Shown piece after piece: positions 34,963 to 43,854 of a stretch of DNA of 64,000 bases. This DNA comes from Aminobacter aganoensis. Its GTDB lineage: Bacteria > Pseudomonadota > Alphaproteobacteria > Rhizobiales > Rhizobiaceae. Position 1 is the stretch's first letter. The number at the start of each line of letters is the position of its first letter. Made by a program: the position numbers and the translations under genes. Below the pieces are notes generated by a model that did not search any database, was not told where the DNA came from, and saw only the letters and a program-made list of their open reading frames with translations. The DNA lies in the NCBI RefSeq assembly GCF_014206975.1, contig NZ_JACHOU010000009.1, positions 122,028-186,027 of the forward strand. Reading direction: 5' to 3'.

Positions 34963-36051
34963 ATGGCCGATACAGCGTCCAATACGATTGCACGTGCCGC
35001 CGCGCCCGACGCGCGTTCATTGCTTCGTCGTCTCGCGCCGTTCTTCGGCACGCCACTGAATGCTGCGCTGACCCTGATCCTGCTTTGGCTGATGGTCCGG
35101 CTCGGGTCGCTGCTCGTGGACTGGGCTATCCTCAACGCAGCCCTGTTCCCTGCAGAACCGGAAACTTGCGCCGCCGCGACCGGGGCATGCTGGAGCTTCG
35201 TGATCGCGAAGTCCGGTCAGATCCTTTTCGGCATCTATCCGCCGGCGGAAAGATGGCGCGCTGGGCTGGTGTGCATCCTCATTATCATCACGCTCGTCGC
35301 ATCGGCACGACCGTCTGCGTGGCGTCCCGGGCTGGCGGCGATTTGGGTGGGTATGATGGCGATCGTCCTTTGGCTGATGGGCGGCGGCTTCGGCCTTGTC
35401 TCGGTTCCGACAAGCTCATGGGGCGGGCTGCCTGTAACGCTCATTCTCACCGTCTTTGCCATTGGGCTCGGCTTTCCGGCCGCCATCCTCCTCGCGCTCG
35501 GTCGCAGGTCGAGCCTCCCGGTCGTTCGTACTCTGAGCGTGCTCTTCATCGAGACGATAAGGGGGCTGCCTCTTCTGAGCCTGCTTTTCGTCGCGTCGAT
35601 CCTGCTGCCGCTGTTCCTGCCGGAATCACTCCTTCCGGACAAGTTCGTGCGCGCCCTGCTTGCCTTGACCATCTTTGCCGCAGCTTATCTCGCGGAAGTC
35701 CTCCGCGGAGGACTCCAGGCCATACCGGGCGGCCAGTCGGAAGCAGCCGAGGCTCTCGGCCTGAACTATTGGAGTACGCAAAGGCTGATTATCCTGCCGC
35801 AGGCCATCCGGATCGTGATTCCGGCACTGACCAACACGATCATCGTAATGATCAAGAACACAAGCCTCGTGCTGGTAGTCGGCCTCTTCGACCTGATCAG
35901 TTCAGGCAAGGCAGCGCTCTCCGATCCGGCATGGCCGGCGCCGTCCACCGAGACTTTTCTATTCATCGGCCTGATCTATTTCGCGCTCGCCTTTTCGTTC
36001 GCGCGGTTTGCAGACTTCTTGGAACGCAGCGGTGCGGAGAAGCGTGGATGA
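34963..36051 (+). CDS. Amino-acid ABC transporter permease (AapM-like)
   Basis: This is a 362-residue membrane protein, the second permease. Its EAA loop reads [32 protein letters not shown]. It carries the long insertion between the first helices that is typical of AapM/BztC, and the final segment [16 protein letters not shown] is a normal family ending. It follows the first permease by three bases and overlaps the ATPase start by four, so all are one operon. Confidence 0.9.
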   Translation: MADTASNTIARAAAPDARSLLRRLAPFFGTPLNAALTLILLWLMVRLGSLLVDWAILNAALFPAEPETCAAATGACWSFVIAKSGQILFGIYPPAERWRAGLVCILIIITLVASARPSAWRPGLAAIWVGMMAIVLWLMGGGFGLVSVPTSSWGGLPVTLILTVFAIGLGFPAAILLALGRRSSLPVVRTLSVLFIETIRGLPLLSLLFVASILLPLFLPESLLPDKFVRALLALTIFAAAYLAEVLRGGLQAIPGGQSEAAEALGLNYWSTQRLIILPQAIRIVIPALTNTIIVMIKNTSLVLVVGLFDLISSGKAALSDPAWPAPSTETFLFIGLIYFALAFSFARFADFLERSGAEKRG

Positions 36052-36812
36052 ACGATGGTGAAAAACTGAGTGATCGCGCTCCGGCGATCAGGATCGAGAA
36101 TCTCGGGAAGTCCTTCGGCGACTTTCAGGTGTTGCGGAACGTTAACCTGACGGTTTGCCAAGGCGAAAAGATCGTCGTCTGTGGTCCATCAGGTTCCGGC
36201 AAGTCCACGCTCATTCGGTCGATAAACCGGCTGGAGCAGCATCAGTCCGGGCGGATCGTGGTGGAAGGTACCGAACTGACCAACGACCTCAAGGGGATCG
36301 AGAAGATCCGCTCAGAAGTCGGCATGGTGTTCCAGCATTTCAACCTTTTTCCTCACCTGACGATCCTTGAGAACTGCACGCTCGCACCCATCTGGGTGCG
36401 CAAGCTGCCGCGGGAGGAGGCTGAGGAGATCGCGATGCATTTCCTGCGCAAGGTTCGCATACCCGAACAGGCGGACAAGTATCCGGGGCAACTTTCGGGC
36501 GGCCAGCAGCAGCGCGTTGCCATCGCCCGCGCCCTGTGCATGAAACCCCGGATCATGCTGTTTGACGAGCCGACCTCCGCTCTCGATCCGGAGATGATCA
36601 AAGAGGTGCTCGACACGATGATCGAACTGGCGAACGAGGGCATGACGATGGTGTGCGTGACGCATGAGATGGGCTTCGCGCAAGCGGTCGCCGATCGAGT
36701 AGTCTTCATGGACGGCGGCCAGATCATTGAAGAGAACGAGCCTGTCGCCTTCTTCTCGTCGCCCCGCAGTGAACGGACCAAATTGTTTCTCAGCCAGATC
36801 CTCGGGCACTGA
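36048..36812 (+). CDS. Amino-acid ABC transporter ATP-binding protein (AapP-like)
   Basis: This is a 254-residue ABC ATPase of the polar amino-acid class: Walker [20 protein letters not shown]-loop [12 protein letters not shown], signature [16 protein letters not shown], Walker [16 protein letters not shown] and switch His in VTHEMGFA. The start is ATG 36048 in the ATGA overlap with the second permease; the reading frame is open far upstream, but that part is only the shadow of the permease gene. It energises uptake by the AapJ/Q/M-like proteins. It is the last gene of the operon. Confidence 0.93.
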   Translation: MNDGEKLSDRAPAIRIENLGKSFGDFQVLRNVNLTVCQGEKIVVCGPSGSGKSTLIRSINRLEQHQSGRIVVEGTELTNDLKGIEKIRSEVGMVFQHFNLFPHLTILENCTLAPIWVRKLPREEAEEIAMHFLRKVRIPEQADKYPGQLSGGQQQRVAIARALCMKPRIMLFDEPTSALDPEMIKEVLDTMIELANEGMTMVCVTHEMGFAQAVADRVVFMDGGQIIEENEPVAFFSSPRSERTKLFLSQILGH

Positions 36813-36910
36813 TCGGGGTTCATTAGTTCAGGATCGCAGTGACGATCGCCTGGCGTTGGTATCGGGATGTCGAACTATAGATGTAAGCACGGCTCGACGG
36901 CTCCACCAAG

Positions 36911-39346
36911 CTAGACAGCGATCTCGGCGAGGTTGAGAACTTCTATCGCAGACTGCACCTCGGCGTAGAGTTCGGACTCCACCTCTCCCGCATCGATCTC
37001 GACGATCAGAGCGAACCGAACCGATCTCTCATTCGGATTCAAAACCGCTCGCGTCTTCCACCAGCCTGCCACCGGATGAACGGCTAGCAGGTTGCGGCGA
37101 GCAAGATCGGAAGCCGGGCAGGTCAGCTCGTCGATCTGAAGCGAGCCGACGTCCCGACGATTGCGACCGAACGTCCAGCCGTCATTTTCATCGAAGGCCG
37201 GCCCCCCGGGCTCTTCTTCAACCTTGCTGATGCGGGCGATGAAAGCCGCGCGATCCTCGTTGGGTCTGTTCAGCTTGAAGCGCAGATTGTGTGACGCGTA
37301 TCGGAATTTGGAGCCGCGAGCAGGCTCGGAGGGGTTCGGCGCGATGAAGGTGCTGAGAGCAACCCTCAACCTGACGGGGTGAGCGACCAGCGCACGCAAT
37401 GCCTCGACTGGCCAGGGTAGCTCGAACAGACGCATTTCGTTGTGAACATGATCAGCACCGCCTGTGTCGCTTTCGCGATAGGGAGTGATCCTGTCCTGCA
37501 CGATCAAGGTCAATGCATTAGAAGCACTGCGCCGGGCGCGCTCCATGTCCGGCACGCCATAGCCATAGCGTTTGAACAGCGGACCATAGTGCCCCTTCCC
37601 CGGACTTGCCGGCAGATGCAACCGCATCCGGGCAGTCCAACGCGCCGAGGAGACGAAAAGGGCGCGAATCGTCTCGGGCCAAAGCTCCGGGTAGTCGGAC
37701 CACAATTCAGTGATGGCGCGAGCGGCAAGTGCGGTCGCGGCACTGGTTTCTCCGACGGTCGTAAAGGCTCGCAGCGGGTACTGACGGTCGGTTGTCAGCA
37801 GCGAAAGTGCGGGATGTTTCATCGGCGGTGGTGGACCGTTCACGATCCAGTTCCCACCCTCCATCACCACGTCCGGCTTGATCGGCCAGTGCGACGACCA
37901 ACTCGCGGTTCTCGAAGACGGCGCGAGATCACCGATCGGAGCAAGAGGCGTACCGGGCACGCCGGCCGGGAGAACATTCTTTTCCGTGTAGGCACCGACG
38001 CAGACTGCGTTCCATGCCTGTGCTGGCGACTCTATCTCGTTGTCGGCATGGTCGCTCGTGGTGAGATAGTCGTGGTTTCCAAATCTGTTCTGGTCACTGT
38101 TTCCGGCAGACACCAGCACGAGGCGCTGCGTCGCGACAATGCCGGATACGCCGGCCGCCAACTGGTCCAGCTCGCTCGACCATGAGGTTGGTGCTCCGTC
38201 ATGCGGCGTGTCGTCCTCGGTGGTGCTGGCCAGTGTAAACGTCCGGCGGCGAACGCCTGCCGTCTCGGCCGCGTTGATGCCGGCGCGTGTCACTGCCCCG
38301 AGTAGGTGATGGGGATTGTGACCGGCATCAGGGATGATCTTTGCCGATTCCAGACGATGGCGAAGCCGGATCGGCAGCATGGACTGAAACGCCGGCGTCA
38401 AATCGCCGAATAGGGAAAGCCCGGCGAGCTGTGTGCCATGACCGACTATATCCTCGACCCCCCAGGCAGGATGAGCGGCGTGACGATCAGCGACGGCAAG
38501 CGCTGGCTCAATAAGCGGATGGGCCCGGCTAACCCCGCGGTCAAGCAGGGTCACATAGTTCGGGTCGTCAATAGCCTCAAAGGTTGTCCGGCCGAGCAGG
38601 TTGTCGACCCAATCGGCCTGCTCGTCGGGGTCCATCGCATCAAAATAGTCGGCGGTGACCGTTGGGGCAGCGAGCGCCCGTACGCCGGCAAGGCGCCGAA
38701 CCGCCAACGCAAGCGCGTCTCGCGTCGCAGTAGCGATGACAACGATATCTTCCGGGAACTCGAGCCGATCGGCGCCGATCGCAACATCGAGTTCTGCCGC
38801 GCCGGCAATGAAAGCCTGTGCCTGCGCCTTGTCGAGCCACACCTCCCACGGTACGGCCCCTTCCTGGGCAGGGAACCGTTGAGGCGGACTGCGCCACAAT
38901 GCCCGCAGGCCGGCTTCGACAATGGCGCCGATGCTCTGGACCAGATCGGCATTGTAGGGTCGGCCGGATTTCCTCTCCTTGCCGGCGAAGTCCTCGACCT
39001 TTCTGCGGAGCTTTGCAACGCCCTCTTCGGTCGCAAAGACGGTAGCGCGGGCTGGCTGGTTTGCTGCGGGCCGCGACGGCTCGACACGAAGTAGCGTCAG
39101 ATCGCTGGCATTGAGGCCCGCAGTGATCATCGGCTCGCCTGTCCTGCCCTCGACCTCCAGGTAGATGCCCGGCAGCGCAGCGGCGCTTATATCAGGCAGA
39201 TAATCCAATGCGTGAAGCAGCGACTGGGCATGAGCTGCTCGGCTGACGACATCACTAGGATGATTTGCGGATCCGCCGCCCTTTGGCTTGAACGGGTTTG
39301 CGGCTGAGATTTCGTTGAGAATGAAGTGTCTTCGGTCCCTCGGCAT
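36911..39346 (-). CDS. ietS: Subtilisin-like serine protease, IetS-type anti-phage component
   Basis: This is an 811-residue cytoplasmic S8 protease. The catalytic triad is D269 (TLLDRGVSRAHPL), H303 (GHGTQLAGL) and S535 (GETSAATAL), with the oxyanion Asn in SAGN at 416. About 260 residues precede the protease domain and 220 follow it; neither part matches a family I know. No signal peptide is present, unusual for a subtilase but expected for the defence pair ietAS, in which an AAA+ ATPase and an S8 protease together protect against phage (established in a 2020 survey of defence genes). The ATPase gene is directly upstream and overlaps by 92 bases. Confidence 0.85.
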   Translation of the reverse strand: MPRDRRHFILNEISAANPFKPKGGGSANHPSDVVSRAAHAQSLLHALDYLPDISAAALPGIYLEVEGRTGEPMITAGLNASDLTLLRVEPSRPAANQPARATVFATEEGVAKLRRKVEDFAGKERKSGRPYNADLVQSIGAIVEAGLRALWRSPPQRFPAQEGAVPWEVWLDKAQAQAFIAGAAELDVAIGADRLEFPEDIVVIATATRDALALAVRRLAGVRALAAPTVTADYFDAMDPDEQADWVDNLLGRTTFEAIDDPNYVTLLDRGVSRAHPLIEPALAVADRHAAHPAWGVEDIVGHGTQLAGLSLFGDLTPAFQSMLPIRLRHRLESAKIIPDAGHNPHHLLGAVTRAGINAAETAGVRRRTFTLASTTEDDTPHDGAPTSWSSELDQLAAGVSGIVATQRLVLVSAGNSDQNRFGNHDYLTTSDHADNEIESPAQAWNAVCVGAYTEKNVLPAGVPGTPLAPIGDLAPSSRTASWSSHWPIKPDVVMEGGNWIVNGPPPPMKHPALSLLTTDRQYPLRAFTTVGETSAATALAARAITELWSDYPELWPETIRALFVSSARWTARMRLHLPASPGKGHYGPLFKRYGYGVPDMERARRSASNALTLIVQDRITPYRESDTGGADHVHNEMRLFELPWPVEALRALVAHPVRLRVALSTFIAPNPSEPARGSKFRYASHNLRFKLNRPNEDRAAFIARISKVEEEPGGPAFDENDGWTFGRNRRDVGSLQIDELTCPASDLARRNLLAVHPVAGWWKTRAVLNPNERSVRFALIVEIDAGEVESELYAEVQSAIEVLNLAEIAV

Positions 39347-40334
39347 GCGTTCCCGCCCCTATGCTGTGCAGCGACCGGCGGCGCTCGAGGGACGCAACGA
39401 TTGCCACCGTCCTGATCTCGCTCGAATTACCCAAGACCGCCCGTCTCGCCGCATCCTCCCCTGCAGCCACCACATCGGCCGTCGACAGCCCTTCTGCGTG
39501 GTGCACTACCTCTTTCCAATTCACGGACTCCACGCCAAAGCCGCTCAGTCGTCGGCGCATGGCCTTTCCGATCGCATCGGCATCCGGCAGCTGATAGGGT
39601 AGCACCAGATCGAAGCGGCGAAGAATCGCGCGATCGAGGATTTCCGGCAGATTAGTGGTCGCCACGACGATCGACGGTCCCGTGTCCTCGTCGAGGAATT
39701 GCAGGACCGAGTTCAGAATCCGACGGGCTTCACCGATGTCGTTCTCCGATCCGCGCGATGCCGCGAGCGCATCGATCTCATCGAACAGGTAAACGCCGCG
39801 GTTCGTCCGAACCGCGTCGAATATCATCCGCAACTTCTGCGCGGTTTCGCCCATGAACTTGGTGATCAGGCCGTGGAGGAGAACTGTGAACAGCGGGAAC
39901 TTCAGTTCGCCGGCGAGGGCCTCCGCCGTTAGCGTCTTGCCCGTCCCCGGCGGACCAGCAAGTAACAGCCGGCGTCGTGGCCGCAGGCCCTTCTCCTCGA
40001 GCCGTTCCGTCATACGGGTTTCGGTGACGATATGAGACAGCTCGTCCTCGATGTGGGCCGGCAGGATCAGGTCGTTGAGCCGCGTGGTCGGATAGCTGGC
40101 GCTCAAAAATCCAGCCAGGTCACCGCGTGGAGCAGAGATCGGCGTGGGCGTGACACGCGTCGGTGTCTGCGGTTGCTGGCCTGCGTCGGCCCATTGCCGC
40201 AGCTGTTCAGCCAGACGAGCATGACCCTTTTGCTCCTCCGCAGCGGCAAGCTGCATGGCAAGGTCAAAGAATCGCTTTTCGTCGCCTTCAGCGTGGCTCT
40301 TGACGAGCCCTATCAATTGTTGAGCCGATGCCAT
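39255..40334 (-). CDS. ietA: AAA+ ATPase, IetA-type anti-phage component
   Basis: This is a 359-residue AAA+ protein: an N-terminal helical region (about 1-60), Walker A GPPGTGKT (127-134), Walker B VYLFDEIDAL (D185/E186) and the arginine-finger region LDRAILRRFD. It belongs to the single-ring FtsH/katanin-like group. As the partner of the serine protease, it may sense phage and unfold or feed substrates (inference; the mechanism is not established as far as I know). The last 30 residues or so (from GAGTHAEGP) overlap the protease gene in another frame and look less constrained, so an earlier ancestral stop is possible. Confidence 0.85.
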   Translation of the reverse strand: MASAQQLIGLVKSHAEGDEKRFFDLAMQLAAAEEQKGHARLAEQLRQWADAGQQPQTPTRVTPTPISAPRGDLAGFLSASYPTTRLNDLILPAHIEDELSHIVTETRMTERLEEKGLRPRRRLLLAGPPGTGKTLTAEALAGELKFPLFTVLLHGLITKFMGETAQKLRMIFDAVRTNRGVYLFDEIDALAASRGSENDIGEARRILNSVLQFLDEDTGPSIVVATTNLPEILDRAILRRFDLVLPYQLPDADAIGKAMRRRLSGFGVESVNWKEVVHHAEGLSTADVVAAGEDAARRAVLGNSSEIRTVAIVASLERRRSLHSIGAGTHAEGPKTLHSQRNLSRKPVQAKGRRIRKSS

Positions 40335-40850
40335 TGCAATTACCTTCCCGACCCCGCCCGCGCGACCATGGCAAATCAGCGCCTGCCGCCAGTTTATAGA
40401 CAGATTTCCTTAACAGACCAGCATGCCGCGCGTCACAGGCGAATGGTCCACTTGAAAATTGCGGCTTCTACTGCCGGTTCCGGCAGCTTCCCATTCGTGC
40501 TATGCACGAACAATGCGCTGACATTGAGTTCGGTCATGTCCCGTGACTTGAACGAACCGACCAGGTCGAGATGGTGATCGGTGGCCTGCTCTTGCCGCAG
40601 CGTTGGGGGCTGATCCACGCCGCCTTCGTCTTTCCCTGCAGCATCCCGCCGCTTCCAAATGATCGGTTGTCCAACCTGGCTGGCATGTGGCGGACTTGGC
40701 GGGCGCCATCACGTCGCTTATGCTGGCAGTGCAGTATGGTTGGCCCCTCTACCTGGCGTTTGCCAGAACATTCCTGCTCCGCGCTATTTCCTACACATTT
40801 CCTGCATGGCAAGCAGAACGCGGTCGCGGGATACTAGGAAAGGCCGAACT
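40335..40850. other. Divergent intergenic region of ietAS and the HXXEE gene
   Basis: No supported gene in this 516-base stretch. Minus-strand open frames (for example 40433-40618, with TELNVSALFVHSTNGKLPEPAV near its end) look partly protein-like and could be remnants, but I cannot assign them. Promoters for both flanking genes must lie here. Confidence 0.4.
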
Positions 40851-41441
40851 ATGAGAGAATCGGCTGTGATGCAGAACAGAAGTCCGCTGCTGGTCGCCGC
40901 CGCCTTCGGGTTTTCGATCCTGGTCCCTCTGCTCGGCTATTTCTATCTCGGATGGCTTTACGCTCTCATCTTCCTCGTCGGCTATCTCGGCGGGTTCATC
41001 CTGTGGCTGGCCACGGCACAGGAAGCGTCGTGGGCATCCGTCAGGGTTCCCTACTGGCTGACGCTCGCTGCCTTCCTTTTGCTGCACAAGCTCGAGGAAA
41101 ACCGCACCGCCTTCTTCGAAGCCGTCTCCGCGCGGATTACGGGGACACCGGTGCCGGAGATGTCGGTCGGGCTGGCGCTGGCGCTCCTGATCGTCCCAGT
41201 CGGAGCATGGCTGGCCATTCCCCTGCTCTTCCGGCGCGATCACGAGTTCGGCCGTTTCCTCGCCTGGACCTTCTTTGCGTCCATGGGGCTGACCGAGATG
41301 GCGCACTTCATCATGCCGCTGCTGGCCAACGAGCCCTATGGATACTTACCAGGGATGGCGAGCGTCTTTGTCCTTGCGCCGCTCGCCTGGTGGGGCATGT
41401 GGCGCCTCAACCTCCACCGCCCCCCAGGAGCCGAGGCTTAG
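40851..41441 (+). CDS. HXXEE-domain integral membrane protein
   Basis: This is a 196-residue protein with about six membrane helices. The motif H79-K-L-E82-E83 (LLLHKLEENRTAFFE) is the HXXEE signature that names the family; a second conserved-looking stretch, GLTEMAHFIMPL, follows. The family has no established function that I know of; conserved His and Glu residues within membrane segments suggest metal binding or a membrane-embedded enzyme. ATG 40851 has the ribosome site GGAAAGG, although the frame is open further upstream. It stands alone between ietAS and the nickel-type operon. Confidence 0.75.
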   Translation: MRESAVMQNRSPLLVAAAFGFSILVPLLGYFYLGWLYALIFLVGYLGGFILWLATAQEASWASVRVPYWLTLAAFLLLHKLEENRTAFFEAVSARITGTPVPEMSVGLALALLIVPVGAWLAIPLLFRRDHEFGRFLAWTFFASMGLTEMAHFIMPLLANEPYGYLPGMASVFVLAPLAWWGMWRLNLHRPPGAEA

Positions 41442-41590
41442 TCCATCAATTCGGCATGCCGTTCTGCTGCGCCTCGGCTCTTGGCGACCGGGCATCCCAA
41501 CCGCGGCACGCCACCGTGAAGGCTTCGATGCGTGGCTGCACGACCCAGGCGACTTCCACGGTATTGTCCGGAAAACACTTCACAAAGTAG

Positions 41591-41618
41591 GATCCAGCCG
41601 TTTCAGGACGGCTGGATC
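41591..41618. terminator. Perfect 11-bp stem-loop after the HXXEE gene
   Basis: The arms GATCCAGCCGT (41591-41601) and ACGGCTGGATC (41608-41618) enclose six bases. It is 150 bases after the HXXEE stop and 128 before the operator at 41746. No T-run follows on either strand, so its role as a terminator is uncertain. The rest of 41442-41745 shows no supported gene. Confidence 0.5.
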
Positions 41619-41745
41619 GGCGTAAGCGGGGTCGTTCGGCGGCACGACGATCACGGAGATGCCGCGTCTGTCGATGAGTTGTTTCCCCATGGCGTCAGCT
41701 GGTTCGCTGCAGCGAATAAAGTGACGACTGCGCCTTGGCATATCC

Positions 41746-41764
41746 TATGCAGGGGGATAGCATA
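41746..41764 (+). promoter_or_regulatory. CsoR/RcnR-family operator (G-tract with flanking inverted repeat)
   Basis: TATGC (41746-41750) and GCATA (41760-41764) flank AGGGGGATA. A G-run bordered by short AT-rich inverted repeats is the established operator type of the RcnR/InrS/CsoR repressors. It ends four bases before the ATG of the repressor gene, so binding would block its own operon. Confidence 0.65.
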
Positions 41765-41768
41765 AATC

Positions 41769-42044
41769 ATGAACCAGCACCTGCACGAGACGCATCCCCG
41801 GATCGTCAAACGTTTGAAGCGCGCGGACGGTCATTTGCGCAGCGTCATCAAGATGATTGAGGCCGGCAGGCCGTGCCTCGAAATCGCCCAGCAGCTCCAT
41901 GCGGTTGAAAAGGCCATCGCGCAGGCCAAGAAGACGCTGATCCAGGATCATCTTGACCATTGCCTTGAAGAAGTGGTCGGGCCACTCGCCCGCGACCGGC
42001 GGCGGTCGATCGACGAGTTCAAGGAAATCGCGAAGTATCTGTAA
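41769..42044 (+). CDS. CsoR/RcnR-family metal-sensing repressor (InrS/NreA-like)
   Basis: This is a 91-residue all-helical repressor of the DUF156 family. The metal fingerprint is H4, C36 (GRPCLEI), H61 and C65 (IQDHLDHCL); extra histidines H6, H9 and H64 are near. Copper CsoR proteins show C-H-C without the N-terminal His and RcnR shows H-C-H-H, so H-C-H-C is closest to the nickel sensor InrS (family knowledge). It most likely releases the G-tract operator when nickel binds and so derepresses the MFS exporter gene, whose ATG overlaps its stop by one base. Confidence 0.88.
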   Translation: MNQHLHETHPRIVKRLKRADGHLRSVIKMIEAGRPCLEIAQQLHAVEKAIAQAKKTLIQDHLDHCLEEVVGPLARDRRRSIDEFKEIAKYL

Positions 42045-43357
42045 TGCTGGCGATCCTCAGGAACCGAACCTATCGCCACCTCTTTCTCGCCCAGGTCATC
42101 GCGCTGATCGGCACGGGCCTTGCGACAGTGGCTCTTGGACTGCTCGCCTTCGAACTGGCTGGTGAGAACGCCGGCGCGGTTCTGGGAACGGCGCTTGCCA
42201 TCAAGATGGTCGCTTATGTGAGCGTAGCACCCATCGCCTCGGCCTTTGCCGAGCAGGTGCCACGCCGCGCCATGCTGGTCGCGCTCGATCTCGTGCGCGC
42301 GGCCGTAGCCGTGCTGCTGCCCTTCGTCACCGAAATCTGGCAGGTCTATGTCCTGATCTTCGTCCTGCAATCGGCTTCGGCCGCCTTCACACCGACGTTT
42401 CAGGCGACGATCCCCGATATCTTGCCGGAGGAGAAAGAGTATACGCGCGCGCTGTCGCTGTCGCGGCTCGCCTATGATCTGGAAAGCGTCGTCAGCCCGA
42501 TGCTGGCGGCAGCACTTCTCGCCTTCATCTCCTTCCACGACCTGTTCGCCGGCACGGTGATCGGCTTTCTCGTCTCCGCAGCGCTGGTCGTGTCGGTCGC
42601 CCTGCCAAGCCCGAAGCCGACGACGCCACGCGGCATCTACGACCGCACGACCCGCGGTGCCCGTATCTATCTGGCAACGCCGCGCCTGCGCGGGCTGCTG
42701 GCGATCAATCTCGCCGTCGCCTCGGCCGGCGCGCTGGTGATCGTTAACACAGTTGTCTACGTGCAAGCCCGATTTGGCCTAGACAACCAGGCGACGGCGC
42801 TGGCGCTTGCTGCTTTCGGCGGCGGCTCGATGGCCGCGGCGCTCGCGCTGCCGACGCTGCTGGAGTCCGTGCCCGACCGCACCGCTATGCTGGCGGGCGC
42901 CTCGCTGCTGGCTATGGGAACGCTGGCGGCAACGGCGCTGCCTGGTTACGGTTGGCTGCTGCCGCTTTGGTTCGTGCTCGGTCTCGGCTATTCGACAGCG
43001 CAGACGCCATCCGGCCGGCTGCTCCGGCGCTCGGCAAACCCGGAAGACCGCCCAGCGCTATTCGCCGCGCAGTTCGCGCTTTCCCATGCCTGTTGGCTGA
43101 TCGCCTACCCGCTTGCTGGCTGGGCCGGCGCGGCACTCGGCCTGCCGCTCACCGCGGTCATCCTTGCTGCCGTAGCGGCCACCGCGATCGGCATCGGCTT
43201 CGCCGTGTGGTCAGCCGACGATCCCGAGGTGATGGAGCATAGCCACAACGACTTGCCCGCGGGTCACCCGCATCTCGAGGATGCCGGGCACGGGCATCGC
43301 CACGCCCATGCTTATGTGATCGACGATATGCATCTCGCATGGCCGCGTGAGCGCTGA
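42044..43357 (+). CDS. MFS exporter with His-rich tail (NreB-like nickel/cobalt efflux)
   Basis: This is a 437-residue major-facilitator protein with 12 helices. The first cytoplasmic loop reads AFAEQVPRRAML, and the C-terminal cytoplasmic tail (about residues 398-437) carries eight or more histidines in HSHNDLPAGHPHLEDAGHGH and onward. NreB-type nickel-resistance exporters have such a tail. Together with the overlapping nickel-type repressor this strongly suggests Ni(2+) (or Co(2+)) efflux across the inner membrane. Confidence 0.87.
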   Translation: MLAILRNRTYRHLFLAQVIALIGTGLATVALGLLAFELAGENAGAVLGTALAIKMVAYVSVAPIASAFAEQVPRRAMLVALDLVRAAVAVLLPFVTEIWQVYVLIFVLQSASAAFTPTFQATIPDILPEEKEYTRALSLSRLAYDLESVVSPMLAAALLAFISFHDLFAGTVIGFLVSAALVVSVALPSPKPTTPRGIYDRTTRGARIYLATPRLRGLLAINLAVASAGALVIVNTVVYVQARFGLDNQATALALAAFGGGSMAAALALPTLLESVPDRTAMLAGASLLAMGTLAATALPGYGWLLPLWFVLGLGYSTAQTPSGRLLRRSANPEDRPALFAAQFALSHACWLIAYPLAGWAGAALGLPLTAVILAAVAATAIGIGFAVWSADDPEVMEHSHNDLPAGHPHLEDAGHGHRHAHAYVIDDMHLAWPRER

Positions 43358-43365
43358 CCGGGGGC

Positions 43366-43803
43366 GTGGAATATCTGCTTTCTCTGGCCGGGTTGTTTGC
43401 CGTCGCCTTCGTCGCCGCCACGGTCCTGCCCGCCCAATCGGAAGCCGCGCTGGTCGGGCTGCTGGTACTCGGCAAGCAGTCGCCCGTCCTGCTGGTGATC
43501 GTGGCAACCATTGGCAACGTGCTCGGCTCTGTCACCAACTGGCTGCTCGGACGCTGGATCGAGCACTATCGTCACCGGCGCTGGTTTCCGGTCAGCGAAC
43601 AGGCGCTCGACCGCGCCACGGGCTGGTATCGTCGATGGGGCCGCTGGTGCCTGCTCTTGAGCTGGGCGCCTCTCGGCGGCGATGCGCTGACAGTGACAGC
43701 CGGTGTGCTGCGCGAACCGCTCTGGAGCTTCCTGCTGCCCGTGAGCATCGCAAAGGCGGGCCGCTACATCGCGCTCGCCGCCATCGTTCTGGGGCTCTTT
43801 TGA
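43366..43803 (+). CDS. DedA/YqaA-like (VTT domain) membrane protein
   Basis: This is a 145-residue protein with about four to five membrane segments. The pattern EAALVGLLV...NVLGSVTNWLLGRW and LSWAPLGGDALTVTAGVLR is typical of the YqaA branch of the DedA/VTT superfamily. These proteins are thought to affect lipid scrambling or membrane potential; a metal link is known only by gene neighbourhood. GTG 43366 is eight bases after the MFS stop, so it is the third gene of the nickel-type operon. Confidence 0.82.
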   Translation: MEYLLSLAGLFAVAFVAATVLPAQSEAALVGLLVLGKQSPVLLVIVATIGNVLGSVTNWLLGRWIEHYRHRRWFPVSEQALDRATGWYRRWGRWCLLLSWAPLGGDALTVTAGVLREPLWSFLLPVSIAKAGRYIALAAIVLGLF

Positions 43804-43854
43804 GGCGGCAATCTGTCGTGAGCCGCTTCTCCCCGAAAGCTGGCCTATGCTGAG

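Noticed and set aside
35085..36047. Upstream extension of the AapP-like ATPase frame
   Set aside because: It overlaps the second permease gene completely; ATPase homology begins only at ATG 36048.
40433..40812. Minus-strand frames in the ietA-HXXEE gap as a small extra defence gene
   Set aside because: Frames overlap, have no good start, and show no recognised motif; at best a remnant.
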